Source: DATKAS01 sp963773315 (lineage in GTDB: Bacteria > Actinomycetota > Acidimicrobiia > Acidimicrobiales > DATKAS01). Taken from it: a DNA stretch of 64,000 nt. Under the pieces are notes generated by a model, which searched no databases, was not told the origin of the DNA, and saw only the letters and a program-made list of their open reading frames with translations. The stretch is from NCBI GenBank assembly GCA_963773315.1, contig CAVZAF010000005.1, positions 682,001 through 746,000 on the forward strand, in the 5' to 3' direction. Below are positions 27,567-36,583 of this stretch, in pieces; positions within the stretch are counted from its first letter, which is position 1, and each line of letters begins with the position of its first letter. The translations under genes were made by a program, and so were the position numbers.

Positions 27567-28448
27567 TCAGCTGGTACGCAGCTCGAGGCCGAAGAGCTCT
27601 CGGAACCTGTCGTAGTACGCCTCATCATCTGACGCCATCCCGAGCTCGACCCAGTCACGGTCGCTCATGCGTTCTCGACCCTCGACGATCTCGCGCGCTC
27701 CCCATGACATCGCGTACCGGAGCCTTGGCTCGTCTGCCGTGACGGCCTCGTGGATGACCCGTGCGACCTCGAATGGGTCGGTCGCTTGGGTCAGACCCGC
27801 GGCATAGAACTGGAACAACCGCCGGTACTGGTCGCCGTAGGCGCCGGTGCGGCTCGGCGCGTCCGGGCTCTTGGCGAAGATGGCCGACTTCGTGACGCCG
27901 GGCTCGATGATCACCACGCGGATGCCGAACGGTGCAAGCTCCTGGGCCAGTCCCTCACTGAGGCCTTCGAACGCCCACTTCGAGGTGACGTAGGGCGATT
28001 GCGCGAGCGCGGCGATCCGACCCGCGATCGAGCTCACGTTGACAATCGCCCCGCGTCGCCGCTCTCGCATCCCGGGCAGCACGGCCTGGATGCAGCGCAC
28101 GGCTCCGCACAAGTTGATGTTCATCAGCTCGAGGTACGTCGCGGGATCGGTGTCCTCGACGACACCAGTGCCCCCGACGCCCGCGTTGTTCACGAGCACA
28201 TCGACGTGCCCGGCGGCGTCGAGCACCTCCGCCATGCCTCTGCGCACCGACTCGTCATCGGTGACCTCGAGCTCGACGAGCAGCACCTCGACGCCGCGCT
28301 CCTCGGCCATCGTCAGCAGCTTCGTCGCCTTGGCCTTGTCGCGGACCGTGCCATAGACGAGGTGACCCTGCTCCGCGAGGTGCAGCGCGGTCGCACGTCC
28401 GATCCCGGAATTCGCTCCGGTGACGACTGAGACAAGGGAGGCATCCAT
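27567..28448 (-). CDS. Short-chain dehydrogenase/reductase
   Basis: A 293-aa classical SDR: cofactor motif VTGANSGIGRATA, NNAGVGG, catalytic Ser in VNVSSIAGR and YVTSK. The C-terminal part is longer than minimal SDRs, with SPDAPSRTGAYGDQYRRLF and DPFEVARVIHEAVTADEPRLRY as in retinol-dehydrogenase-like SDRs. Likely NADP(H)-dependent on a hydrophobic alcohol or ketone. ATG 28448 faces the luciferase-like gene with only a few bases between starts, so the two share a very compact divergent promoter. The longer open frame upstream of 28448 is antisense shadow. Confidence 0.88.
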   Translation of the reverse strand: MDASLVSVVTGANSGIGRATALHLAEQGHLVYGTVRDKAKATKLLTMAEERGVEVLLVELEVTDDESVRRGMAEVLDAAGHVDVLVNNAGVGGTGVVEDTDPATYLELMNINLCGAVRCIQAVLPGMRERRRGAIVNVSSIAGRIAALAQSPYVTSKWAFEGLSEGLAQELAPFGIRVVIIEPGVTKSAIFAKSPDAPSRTGAYGDQYRRLFQFYAAGLTQATDPFEVARVIHEAVTADEPRLRYAMSWGAREIVEGRERMSDRDWVELGMASDDEAYYDRFRELFGLELRTS

Positions 28449-28472
28449 CGCGGCCGAATGTACCGTGGCCGG

Positions 28473-29477
28473 GTGACGCGCCCAGGGCTGTCTGCGCTCG
28501 ACCTCGCGATCGTGAGCGAGGGAAAGACGAGCGCGAGCGCACTGGCCGACACCACCACCCTCGCCCAGCGCGCCGACGAGCTCGGGCTCACGCGCTTCTG
28601 GGTCGCGGAGCACCACAACATGCGCACCGTGGCGAGCACGACTCCGTCGGTGCTGATCGCGCACCTCGCTGCTCGCACCGAGCGCATCCGCATCGGCTCC
28701 GGCGGCGTCATGCTGCCGAACCACCCGCCGCTCGTGGTCGCGGAGCAGTTCGCCATGCTCGAGGCGCTGCACCCCGGCCGCATCGACCTGGGCATCGGCC
28801 GCGCGCCCGGCACCGACCACGCCACCGCGGCCGCGCTGCGGCGCTCGCCGTCCGCCCTCGGTGCGGAGGACTTCCCGCTCCATCTGCTCGACCTCATGGG
28901 CCTGCTCGGCGACGTCCGCACCGACGCGGGGCTCTGGAGCCAGTTCGCGGCGACGCCCGTGTCGACTTCGACGCCGTGGATCGGCCTCCTCGGCTCGAGC
29001 GACTACAGCGCCGAGCTCGCCGGCTACCTCGGGTTGCCCTACTCGTACGCGCACCACTTCGACCGCGGGCCGCTCGCGGCGACCGTGCGAGCGTTCGAGC
29101 TCTACCGAAGCGCGTTCCGCCCCTCGCCCGTGCTCGACGAGCCCTACGCGATCGTCTCCGCCAACGTGCTCGTCGCGGCGACGACGGAGGAGGCGGACTG
29201 GATCGCCGGCCCCGCCCGCATCGTGCTCCTCGGGCGCCACAAGGGTCGATTCGAACAGATGCAGCCGCCGGACGTCGCGGCCGCGCATCCGTCGATGGAC
29301 GAAGCACGGGCGTTGCCTTCGCACCGCATCATCGGCACGCCCGCCGACGCGGTCGAGCGCCTCGAGGAGCTCGCGTCGCTGACGCACGCCGCCGAGGTGA
29401 TGGTGAGCACCGTCACATACGACGTCGCGGAACGCGTCGCCAGCCTCGAGCTGCTCGCGAACGCCTGGTTCTCGTGA
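28473..29477 (+). CDS. Luciferase-like flavin-dependent monooxygenase (MsnO8/YhbW type)
   Basis: A 334-aa LLM protein. The pattern LSALDLAIVSEGKTSASAL, RFWVAEHHNM, IRIGSGGVMLPNHPPLVVAEQF and IDLGIGRAPGTD is diagnostic of the bacterial luciferase-like subgroup often predicted to use FMNH2. GTG 28473 matches the usual N-terminus; ATG 28458 is an alternative. Its stop overlaps the next LLM gene by GTGA, so two LLM oxidoreductases are coexpressed. Substrate unknown. Confidence 0.87.
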   Translation: MTRPGLSALDLAIVSEGKTSASALADTTTLAQRADELGLTRFWVAEHHNMRTVASTTPSVLIAHLAARTERIRIGSGGVMLPNHPPLVVAEQFAMLEALHPGRIDLGIGRAPGTDHATAAALRRSPSALGAEDFPLHLLDLMGLLGDVRTDAGLWSQFAATPVSTSTPWIGLLGSSDYSAELAGYLGLPYSYAHHFDRGPLAATVRAFELYRSAFRPSPVLDEPYAIVSANVLVAATTEEADWIAGPARIVLLGRHKGRFEQMQPPDVAAAHPSMDEARALPSHRIIGTPADAVERLEELASLTHAAEVMVSTVTYDVAERVASLELLANAWFS

Positions 29478-30361
29478 GTGGCAATGTGCGCAGCATGGAT
29501 CTCGGGAAGGTCGGCATCTGGAGTGGCGTGCTCCGTCGCGGCGATCCGGGTGAAGCCGCCGAAGCGGCGGTCGAGCTCGAGTCGCTCGGCTTCGGCGCGC
29601 TGTGGATCCCAGGAGGCGCTGGGGGCGATGTCCTGGGCGACTCGCTCCGGCTCATGGACGCGACGACACGCGTCGTAGTGGCGACAGGCATCCTCAACAT
29701 CTGGATGCACGAGGCGGTCGACGTCGCGGCCAGCCACGCCGCGCTCACCGAGAGGCATCCGGGTCGCTTCCTTCTCGGCCTCGGCGTGAGCCATGCGCCG
29801 GCAGTCGAGCGCAGCAACCAGAGCTACGCGCGTCCCTACGGCAAGATGGTCGACTACCTCGACCAGCTCGACGCGGCCTCCCCCGCGGTGCCGCACGACG
29901 AGATGGTGCTCGCCGCGCTCGGGCCGAAGATGCTGCGACTCTCCGCTGCACGCACCGCGGGCGCGCATCCGTACTTCGTGCCGCCCGAGCACACCGCGAT
30001 CGCGCGAGCTGCGCTCGGCGACGGTCCACTGCTCGCGACCGAGCAGATGGTCGTGCTCGAGACCGACGCGGCAACCGCGCGTGACATCGCCCGCACGAAC
30101 ATCGCCCGTTATCTCGACCTGCCGAACTACACGAACAACCTGCGCTCGCTCGGCTTCACCGACGACGACCTGACTCCCCCCGGCAGCGATCGCCTGGTCG
30201 ACGCGATAGTCGGGTGGGGTGACGAGTCGGCGATCGCAGCCCGCGTGCAAGCGCATCTCGACGCCGGCGCCGACCACGTGTGCGTGCAGGTGCTGCTCGC
30301 CGACCCCGCGGCGTTCCCTCGCTCAGAGTGGCGCGCCCTCGCTCCCGCATTGCTCTCCTAG
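29474..30361 (+). CDS. F420-dependent LLM class oxidoreductase (TIGR03620-like)
   Basis: A 295-aa LLM protein with DLGKVGIWSGVLRRGDPGEA at the start, GRFLLGLGVSHAPAVE near residue 98 and MVLAALGPKMLRLSAARTAGAHPYF. The subgroup's C-terminal DHVCVQVL strand is present. These enzymes are predicted to bind F420. GTG 29474 overlaps the previous stop; ATG 29495 is an alternative and both are in frame. It precedes the aldo/keto reductase by 18 bases, so it probably belongs to the long plus-strand cassette. Confidence 0.85.
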   Translation: MSGNVRSMDLGKVGIWSGVLRRGDPGEAAEAAVELESLGFGALWIPGGAGGDVLGDSLRLMDATTRVVVATGILNIWMHEAVDVAASHAALTERHPGRFLLGLGVSHAPAVERSNQSYARPYGKMVDYLDQLDAASPAVPHDEMVLAALGPKMLRLSAARTAGAHPYFVPPEHTAIARAALGDGPLLATEQMVVLETDAATARDIARTNIARYLDLPNYTNNLRSLGFTDDDLTPPGSDRLVDAIVGWGDESAIAARVQAHLDAGADHVCVQVLLADPAAFPRSEWRALAPALLS

Positions 30362-30379
30362 CCCCGGAGGACCTCCTCG

Positions 30380-31351
30380 ATGAAGTACACCCACCTCGGC
30401 CGCACCGGCCTCACCGTCAGCCGGATCTGCCTCGGCACGATGAACTTCGGTCCGCAGACGGACGAAGCCGAGTCTGACCTGATCATGGATCGAGCGATCG
30501 ACGAAGGCATCAACTTCTTCGACACCGCGAACGTCTACGGGTTCGGCGACCGCAAGGGCTGGACCGAAGAGATCGTCGGGCGGTGGTTCGCGCAGGGCGG
30601 GGGACGCCGAGAGAAGACGATCATCGCCACGAAGCTCTACGGCGGGATGTCCGACTGGCCGAACGACACGTTGCTCTCCGCGCGGAACATCCGGCACACG
30701 TGCGAGGCGTCGCTGCGCCGCCTGCAGACCGACTACATCGACCTGTACCAGATGCACCACATCGACCGGAAGTCGCCGTGGGACGAGATCTGGCAGGCGA
30801 TGGAGACGCTCGTGCAGCAGGGGAAGATCCTGTACGCCGGTTCGTCGAACTTCGCGGGCTGGCATCTCGTGAAGGCGCAGGAGGCTGCGTACCGGCGTCA
30901 CTTCACCGGCCTCGCGAGCGAGCAGTCGCTCTACAACCTCATGGTGCGCACGGTCGAGCTCGAGGTGCTCCCGGCCGCCCTCGACTACGGCATCGGCATC
31001 CTGCCGTGGTCGCCGGTGCAAGGAGGCCTCCTCGGCGGCATCCTGCGCAAGCAGGAGCTCGGCCGATCGAAGGGCGGACGCGCCGCCGCGGGTCTCGACG
31101 CGAACCGCGAGCGCATCGCGAAGTACGAGGCCTTCTGCGACGAGCTCGGCCACGAGCCTGCCGACGTCGCGGTCGCCTGGCTGCTCCATCAACCTGCGGT
31201 GACCTCGCCGATCGTCGGGCCCCGCACGATGGAGCACCTCGAGGGCGGGCTGCGATCGCTCGAGATCACGCTCGACGGCGACGCGCTGCGGCGCCTCGAC
31301 GAGCTCTTCCCCGGACCGGGAGGCACCGCGCCGGAGGCGTACGCGTGGTGA
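30380..31351 (+). CDS. Aldo/keto reductase
   Basis: A 323-aa NADPH-dependent AKR. Catalytic tetrad positions are visible: Asp and Tyr in FFDTANVYGFG, Lys in IIATKLYGGM and His in LYQMHHID. The C-terminal cofactor segment is SPIVGPRTMEHLEG. Similar to the YajO/YghZ-type group. A GGAGG lies upstream of ATG 30380. It reduces an aldehyde or ketone, perhaps a product of the flanking LLM enzymes; the LLM gene at 31359 follows 7 bases later. Confidence 0.9.
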   Translation: MKYTHLGRTGLTVSRICLGTMNFGPQTDEAESDLIMDRAIDEGINFFDTANVYGFGDRKGWTEEIVGRWFAQGGGRREKTIIATKLYGGMSDWPNDTLLSARNIRHTCEASLRRLQTDYIDLYQMHHIDRKSPWDEIWQAMETLVQQGKILYAGSSNFAGWHLVKAQEAAYRRHFTGLASEQSLYNLMVRTVELEVLPAALDYGIGILPWSPVQGGLLGGILRKQELGRSKGGRAAAGLDANRERIAKYEAFCDELGHEPADVAVAWLLHQPAVTSPIVGPRTMEHLEGGLRSLEITLDGDALRRLDELFPGPGGTAPEAYAW

Positions 31352-31358
31352 AGGGCAT

Positions 31359-32375
31359 ATGAAGCTCGGCTTCTACACGCTGGCGGGGGCTCCGAAGTCG
31401 CCTCATGACCTGATCCAAGAAGTGCACGACGGTGAGCGGCTCGGCCTCGACTGGGTCTTCATCAGTGAGCGCTTCAACATCAAGGAAGCGGCCACGCTCT
31501 CCGGCGCCGTCGGCGCGGTGTCGTCGCGCATTCAGATCGCGACGGGCGCGACGAACATCAACACTCGCCACCCGATCATCACCGCGTCCTACGCGACCAC
31601 GATGCACAGGCTCACCTCCGGACGCTTCACGCTCGGCCTCGGCCGCGGCATCGATCCGATGATGCGAGCACTCGGCCTGCGAGCGTCCACCACCGCGGAG
31701 CTCGAGGACTTCGCCGGGCTGATGCGCCGGCTCTGGAAGGGCGAGACGATCCTCGGGCACGACGGGCCCGCGGGCCGCTATCCGTTCCTCCGGCTCGACC
31801 CCGACTTCGACGAGGACATCCCGCTCGGCCTCATGGCGTTCGGCCCGAAGAGCCTCGCCCTCGCGGGCCGCGCGTTCGACCAGGTCGTGCTGCACACCTT
31901 CTTCACCGACGAGACGCTCGTGCGCTGCGTCGCGGCCGTGAAGGACGCCGCCGAGCGAGCGGGCCGCGACCCGGCCTCGGTCGAGGTGTGGTCGGTGCTC
32001 GCGACGATCGGCGACCATCTTCCGGACGACATCCGGCTCAAGAAGACCGTGGGCCGCCTCGCGACGTACCTGCAGGCGTACGGCGACCTGATGGTCGAGA
32101 CGAACGGCTGGGATCCCGCCGTGCTCGCCCGCTTCCGTGCCGATCCCTTCGTCGCCGGCTTCCGAGGCGCGCTCGACGCGACGGCGACCACCGACGAGCT
32201 CGAGCACGTCGCGACCCTGATCCCCGACGCCTGGCTCGCACCGTCCGCGACGGGCTCACCGCAGCAGTGCGCCGCACAGGTGCAAGGCCAGATCGACCTG
32301 GGTGCCGACGGCGTCATCCTCCACGGTGCGTCACCGGCCGAGCTCGCGCCGGTCTTGGCGGCAATCGGTCGCTGA
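31359..32375 (+). CDS. F420-dependent LLM class oxidoreductase (TIGR03857-like)
   Basis: A 338-aa LLM protein. KLGFYTLAGAPKSPHDLIQE, DWVFISERFNIKEAATLSGA, GRFTLGLGRGIDPMMRALGL and IPLGLMAFGPKSLALAGRAFD match the actinobacterial TIGR03857-type group predicted to use F420. The C-terminus DGVILHGASPAELAPVL completes the barrel. It is the fourth LLM protein in the window and third within 4 kb. It lies between the aldo/keto reductase and a SnoaL-like protein, consistent with one oxidative step in a multi-gene pathway. Confidence 0.87.
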   Translation: MKLGFYTLAGAPKSPHDLIQEVHDGERLGLDWVFISERFNIKEAATLSGAVGAVSSRIQIATGATNINTRHPIITASYATTMHRLTSGRFTLGLGRGIDPMMRALGLRASTTAELEDFAGLMRRLWKGETILGHDGPAGRYPFLRLDPDFDEDIPLGLMAFGPKSLALAGRAFDQVVLHTFFTDETLVRCVAAVKDAAERAGRDPASVEVWSVLATIGDHLPDDIRLKKTVGRLATYLQAYGDLMVETNGWDPAVLARFRADPFVAGFRGALDATATTDELEHVATLIPDAWLAPSATGSPQQCAAQVQGQIDLGADGVILHGASPAELAPVLAAIGR

Positions 32376-32395
32376 GCGCGATACAACGGCGCGTG

Positions 32396-32875
32396 ATGAC
32401 GACGGATCACGAGCGCCGCGACCTGGCCGACATCGAGGCGCTGACTGTCGAGTTCTGGTATCGCGTCGACCATCAGAACGGCATCGGCGTCGCCGACCTG
32501 TTCACCGAGGATGGCGTCTACTCGGTCGCCAATGGTCAGAGCGCCGGCCGTGCGGCCATCGCCGAGTCGTATGTGCAACGCTCCGCCCGCGGACCGAGGC
32601 TGTCGCGACACGTGCAGACGAACCTACGCGTGACCTTCGAGTCGCCGTCAGCGGCACGCGGCCTCTCGATCCTCACGCTGTGGGCTGACGACGGCGAGGC
32701 GCCGCTCGACCTCAAGATGCCGATCTCGGTCACTGACGTCGAAGACGAGTACGTGAAGGAGAGCGAGGGCGTGTGGCTCATCCGCCATCGCCATCTCAGC
32801 CAAGTCTTCCTCGGGGATCGACCCGGCGTGCTGCCGATGGGATCATCCCCGGAACCGAGACAAGGGGGACGATGA
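32396..32875 (+). CDS. SnoaL-like / NTF2-fold protein
   Basis: A 159-aa protein of the SnoaL-like (nuclear transport factor 2 fold) family: DIEALTVEFWYRVDHQNG, LFTEDGVYSVANGQSAGRAA, RHVQTNLRVTFES and WLIRHRHLSQVFLGD. Members act as small cyclases, isomerases, hydrolases or ring-hydroxylating oxygenase-beta-like subunits. The His/Asp in the pocket cannot be assigned with certainty. GTG 32393 and ATG 32396 are adjacent starts. Its stop overlaps the bicupin start (ATGATG), so it is translationally coupled. Confidence 0.82.
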   Translation: MTTDHERRDLADIEALTVEFWYRVDHQNGIGVADLFTEDGVYSVANGQSAGRAAIAESYVQRSARGPRLSRHVQTNLRVTFESPSAARGLSILTLWADDGEAPLDLKMPISVTDVEDEYVKESEGVWLIRHRHLSQVFLGDRPGVLPMGSSPEPRQGGR

Positions 32876-33783
32876 TGCCCTACGACACCAATGACCCGAG
32901 GTCACAGCTCGGAGGCACGCGCACCGCCGAACGACCCTCGGGTGGGGCATATCCGCCGCAGTACTTCGAGTTCGGTGAGCTCGCGCCCGACGACCTGTCG
33001 GCCGGTGGCACGAAGTCGTGGCACGTGCGCAGCCAGACGCTGTGCGTCGTCTTCTCGGAGGTCGAGGCGGGAGACACGCTCACGCGCAGCGGCCAACCAG
33101 ACGAGTACATGGTGCTGTTCACGTCGCCGGACGCGACGGCCACGGCGAAGGCCGGCGGGCAGAGCGAGGCGATCAGCGGGAAGGCCGTCGTCGTGATGCC
33201 TCCCGGCGACAGCGAGCTCGTCGTCACGTCGGGTGGGCAGGTCGTGCGCCTCTTCTCGACACAGGCCGAAGACCTCGTCGCGCGGTGTCGCAACGCCGAC
33301 GCGTACGAGCGCCCCGACCCGAACGTGGCCAAGTGGCAGCCGTGGCCCGATCCGCCCGGTGGTCATCGCATCCGCGTCTATCCGCTCGACGCAATCGCGC
33401 AGGACAGCGGGCGCTTCGGCCGCCTGCTGCGGTGCAGCACGATCATGGTGAACTACTTCTATCCGGACGACGGACCGCGCGATCCGCACAAGCTCAGCCC
33501 TCACCATCACGATGACTTCGAGCAGATCTCGCTGCAGCTCGAGGGTGACTACGTGCACCACATCCGCACGCCGTGGACCGTCGACATCGACGCGTGGCGC
33601 GACGACGACCACCAGTACACCAAGAGCCCGGCCGTCACCGTGATCCCGCCCCCGACCGTGCACACCAGCCAAGGCATGCACCAGATGAGGCATCAGCTCA
33701 TCGACATCTTCGCTCCGCCGCGGTTCGACTTCTCAGAACGGGCCGGCTGGGTGGTCAACGCCGACGAGTACCCGATGCCGTGA
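32875..33783 (+). CDS. Bicupin protein
   Basis: A 302-aa protein with two cupin barrels. The first (about residues 35-140) has lost obvious metal ligands (GQPDEYMVLF, VVVMPPGDSE). The second (about 180-290) has the intact cupin 1 motif in HKLSPHHHDDFEQISLQLEGDY, with His-x-His plus Glu, and a later His in TVHTSQGMHQM. This resembles dioxygenase- or isomerase-type bicupins with one active barrel. AAGGGGG precedes the tandem ATGs at 32872/32875. The downstream aldolase starts inside its stop (GTGA). Confidence 0.8.
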   Translation: MPYDTNDPRSQLGGTRTAERPSGGAYPPQYFEFGELAPDDLSAGGTKSWHVRSQTLCVVFSEVEAGDTLTRSGQPDEYMVLFTSPDATATAKAGGQSEAISGKAVVVMPPGDSELVVTSGGQVVRLFSTQAEDLVARCRNADAYERPDPNVAKWQPWPDPPGGHRIRVYPLDAIAQDSGRFGRLLRCSTIMVNYFYPDDGPRDPHKLSPHHHDDFEQISLQLEGDYVHHIRTPWTVDIDAWRDDDHQYTKSPAVTVIPPPTVHTSQGMHQMRHQLIDIFAPPRFDFSERAGWVVNADEYPMP

Positions 33784-34538
33784 GGGAGATCCCCGACGGG
33801 CTGCGCCGACCCGGGTCCACGACGTTCGGCACCTGGGTCAAGCTCCCCAGCCTCGAGACGCTCGAGATGCTGGCCTCCGCAGGCTTCGAATTCGTCGTCA
33901 TCGACATGGAGCACAGCCCGCTCACGCTCGACTTCGCTTACAGCGCGATCGTCGTCGCGCAGGCCCTCGAGATGACGGCGTTGGTGCGGGTGCCCGACCG
34001 CAGCGGCAGCCACACGCAGCGTCTGCTCGACGCCGGCGCCGACGGGCTGCTCGTGCCGCAGGTCTCCGACGCCGCGGAGGCGAAGCGGTGCGTCGACCAG
34101 ATGATCCACCCACCGCAGGGGACAAGGGGCGCCGGCAGCACGTCGCGCGCCGGTCGTTGGGGGCTCACCGGCCAGGCCGACTACCTCGCACACGGTCAGA
34201 ACACGATTCGAGGAGTGCAGCTCGAAGACGTCGGAGCCCTCGCCCAGATGGACGAGATCCTCGATGTCGCGAACCTCAACGCGGTGTTCCTCGGCACCGG
34301 CGACCTCTCGCTGTCGAGCGGCATGCCGGCGAGCGCGCCCGAGCTCCAAGGGCTCACCGACAAGCTGCTGGCGGCGACCGCGGCTCGCGGCTTGCCGTGC
34401 GGCACTGCGGTCGGCGACGCGGACGCCGCACGTGCGGCAGCCAACCGCGGCTTCTCGTTCGTGATGGTGAGCAACGACGCAACGATGTTCGGGCGAGCGG
34501 CTGTCGAGCTCGGCGCGGCACTCTGGCCCGGGAGCTGA
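33780..34538 (+). CDS. HpaI/HpcH-type class II aldolase
   Basis: A 252-aa TIM-barrel aldolase. The catalytic segment is FVVIDMEHSPLT (His near residue 43), the phosphate/glycine loop is HPPQGTRGAG, and the two metal ligands are Glu in GVQLED and Asp in GTGDLSLSS. Such enzymes cleave 4-hydroxy-2-ketoacids to pyruvate plus an aldehyde, the classic last step of meta-cleavage and related pathways. GTG 33780 overlaps the bicupin stop. Its presence implies the cassette yields a hydroxy-ketoacid. Confidence 0.88.
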   Translation: MREIPDGLRRPGSTTFGTWVKLPSLETLEMLASAGFEFVVIDMEHSPLTLDFAYSAIVVAQALEMTALVRVPDRSGSHTQRLLDAGADGLLVPQVSDAAEAKRCVDQMIHPPQGTRGAGSTSRAGRWGLTGQADYLAHGQNTIRGVQLEDVGALAQMDEILDVANLNAVFLGTGDLSLSSGMPASAPELQGLTDKLLAATAARGLPCGTAVGDADAARAAANRGFSFVMVSNDATMFGRAAVELGAALWPGS

Positions 34539-34549
34539 GGAGGCACCAC

Positions 34550-35767
34550 ATGACGCTCATCGACTACGACCAGATCGGTCTCCGCGGCATGCCGCCGCTC
34601 TCGGCGCGGCACAAGCCCGAGCTCCCCGGTCTGCTGCGCGACCTCGAGACGTTCGGCGATGCACGAGTCGCCGAACGGTTCGTCGGCATCACCACCGACG
34701 GCGAGCTGGTGCCCGGCCTCTTCCCGATCGGCAAGACCGGAGTCGACACGGCGCCGCTCGTCGACGCGGCGCGCACGTTCCTCGACTCGCTCGACAGCGC
34801 ATCGCGGTCGAAGGCATGTCTCCCGATCGGTTCAGAGCACTGGCGCACCTGGTGCAACGTCCACATCTACATGTGGCGCCACGGTGTGCTGCTCGAAGAC
34901 CTGTCGGCGTCGCAGCGCGACAGCGCGCTCGCGCTCATCCGATCGAGCCTCAGCACGCGCGGGTTCTCCGATGTCCGTGACCTGATGCGGTGCAACGAGT
35001 TCCTGGCCGAGATCACGAACAGCCCGGACGAATACGGCGAGTGGGCCTACTTCCTCACGATCTTCGGCACGCCGTCGAACGACGAGCCGTGGGGATGGCA
35101 GCTCGACGGCCATCACATCAACCTCCACTGCTTCGTCCTCGGCGACCAGATGGTGCTCACCCCCGCGTTTCTCGGCGCCGAGCCCTGCCACATCAAGAGC
35201 GGGCAGTTCACCGGTCTCCGGGTGTTCGAAGCCGAAGAACGCAATGGGCTCGCGATGGTGCGATCGCTCTCGGACGATCAAGCGAAGCAGGCGATCCTGT
35301 ACTCGTCGATCCTCCACGGTGACGTCCCGCCCGATCGCGACGTGCCGATCGACGGCCAGATGCAGGCAGGCGCGTTCCAAGACAACCGCCGCCTCTCGTA
35401 CGAAGGCCTCCGCGCGGACGCCATGTCCGACGGGCAGCGGCGCCTCCTCACCGACCTCGTCGAGACGTACATTGGCCGGCTCCGCGACGGGCACTCTGCG
35501 CTCACGATGCGCGACATCGTGAAGCACTTCGACGAAACGCACTTCACGTGGATGGGCGGCACCGACGACGAGAGCCCCTTCTATTACAAAGTGCAGAGCC
35601 CCGTCGTGTTGATCGAGTTCGACCACGAACCCGGCGTCGTGTTCGCGAACGAGGAGCCGACGCGTCATCACGTGCACTCGATCGTCCGCACGCCGAACGG
35701 CAACGACTACGGCATCGACCTGCTGCGTCAGCACTACGAACGGCACCACCAGACGCCGCCGGTCTGA
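34550..35767 (+). CDS. DUF3500 family protein
   Basis: A 405-aa protein matching the DUF3500 pattern: the block WGWQLDGHHINLHCFVLGDQ, a later TPAFLGAEP, and the C-terminal SPVVLIEFDHEPGVVFANEE and HHVHSIVRTPNGNDYG. Several conserved His and Asp/Glu residues suggest a metal site. Function is unknown. GAGGAGG precedes ATG 34550, 11 bases after the aldolase stop, so it ends the LLM-SnoaL-cupin-aldolase series. Its placement beside an aldolase argues for a hydrolytic or decarboxylating role, which is speculation. Confidence 0.82.
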   Translation: MTLIDYDQIGLRGMPPLSARHKPELPGLLRDLETFGDARVAERFVGITTDGELVPGLFPIGKTGVDTAPLVDAARTFLDSLDSASRSKACLPIGSEHWRTWCNVHIYMWRHGVLLEDLSASQRDSALALIRSSLSTRGFSDVRDLMRCNEFLAEITNSPDEYGEWAYFLTIFGTPSNDEPWGWQLDGHHINLHCFVLGDQMVLTPAFLGAEPCHIKSGQFTGLRVFEAEERNGLAMVRSLSDDQAKQAILYSSILHGDVPPDRDVPIDGQMQAGAFQDNRRLSYEGLRADAMSDGQRRLLTDLVETYIGRLRDGHSALTMRDIVKHFDETHFTWMGGTDDESPFYYKVQSPVVLIEFDHEPGVVFANEEPTRHHVHSIVRTPNGNDYGIDLLRQHYERHHQTPPV

Positions 35768-35783
35768 CGCGCCGGCTCGTCAG
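35764..35783. terminator. Short stem around two facing TGA stops
   Basis: CTGACG, 8-base loop, CGTCAG between the DUF3500 stop and the opposing metallo-beta-lactamase stop. Six perfect pairs, no T-tract; weak bidirectional terminator candidate. Confidence 0.3.
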
Positions 35784-36562
35784 CAGCGGCCGGTGTCGAG
35801 CCTGACCGCGACGCCTTCGAGGTCGGGCGCAGCCGCCGGGTAGCGCGCGAGCACGAGCGGATCGTGCCCCGGCACGATCGCGTCGTCGTGAGACGCGAGC
35901 CGTCGCAGTGTCGCCCAGCCGTCGACCATCGCGTCGACGTCGTACACGATCGGAAACGGCCGCCCCGTCTCGAAGTTCTCGTAGTAGTGCGACGAGTCGG
36001 ACGCGAGCACGAGCGCGCCGTTGCCGGTCTCGACCCGCACGACCTGCATGCCGTCGGTGTGACCCCCGAGTAGGTGCAACGAGAGCCCGGGCGCGACCTC
36101 TTCATCGCCGTCGTGAAACACGACTCGGCCGGCGTGCACGTGATGCACGAGGGCGGCGACGTGGTCCGCAGTGAAGCCATGGGCTTGCGCAGGCTCGATC
36201 ATCGGCCGACCGGTGGCGAACGCCATCTCGCGCTCCTGCACGTGGAAGCGAGCGCTCGGGAAGTGCTCGAGGCCGCCCGCGTGGTCGTAGTGGGCGTGCG
36301 TCAGGATCACGTTCGACACGGCATGAGCGTCGACGCCGATCGTCGCCAGGGCCTCAGCCGCGGTGCGCAGGAGGCGCCGGTTGCGGCGCGTCGCGTCGAG
36401 CGTGCCGAAGCCGGTGTCGACGACCCAGGTCTCGTCGTCGCCGACGACGGCCCACACGAAGTAGTCCATCGGCATCGGGGCGTCATGCGGGTCACCACCG
36501 AGGAAGTGCTCGCCTCGCCGGGCGTCGCGCTCCGCGTACTTCACCGCGTAGACCCGGGGCAC
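35780..36562 (-). CDS. Metallo-beta-lactamase-fold hydrolase (N-acyl homoserine lactonase-like)
   Basis: A 260-aa MBL protein with the full zinc set: LTHAHYDHAGGLEHF (HxHxDH, about residue 105), His in LLGGHTDGMQ, bridging Asp in ASDSSHYY and His in VPGHDP. MPMDYFVWAV near the N-terminus and FHVQEREMAFATG are typical of the AHL-lactonase-like branch, which also opens other lactones. In this context a pathway lactone is as likely as a signal molecule. GTG 36562 is the most plausible start in the 21-base divergent gap to the next gene; the long upstream extension is shadow. Confidence 0.85.
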   Translation of the reverse strand: MPRVYAVKYAERDARRGEHFLGGDPHDAPMPMDYFVWAVVGDDETWVVDTGFGTLDATRRNRRLLRTAAEALATIGVDAHAVSNVILTHAHYDHAGGLEHFPSARFHVQEREMAFATGRPMIEPAQAHGFTADHVAALVHHVHAGRVVFHDGDEEVAPGLSLHLLGGHTDGMQVVRVETGNGALVLASDSSHYYENFETGRPFPIVYDVDAMVDGWATLRRLASHDDAIVPGHDPLVLARYPAAAPDLEGVAVRLDTGRC

Positions 36563-36583
36563 CGCGCCGTACTGTAGGTCGCC

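Noticed and set aside
35780..36583. Calling the metallo-beta-lactamase a quorum-quenching lactonase
   Set aside because: The fold and zinc ligands fit, but nothing else in the window concerns acyl-homoserine lactones; a catabolic lactone is equally likely, so no gene symbol is given.
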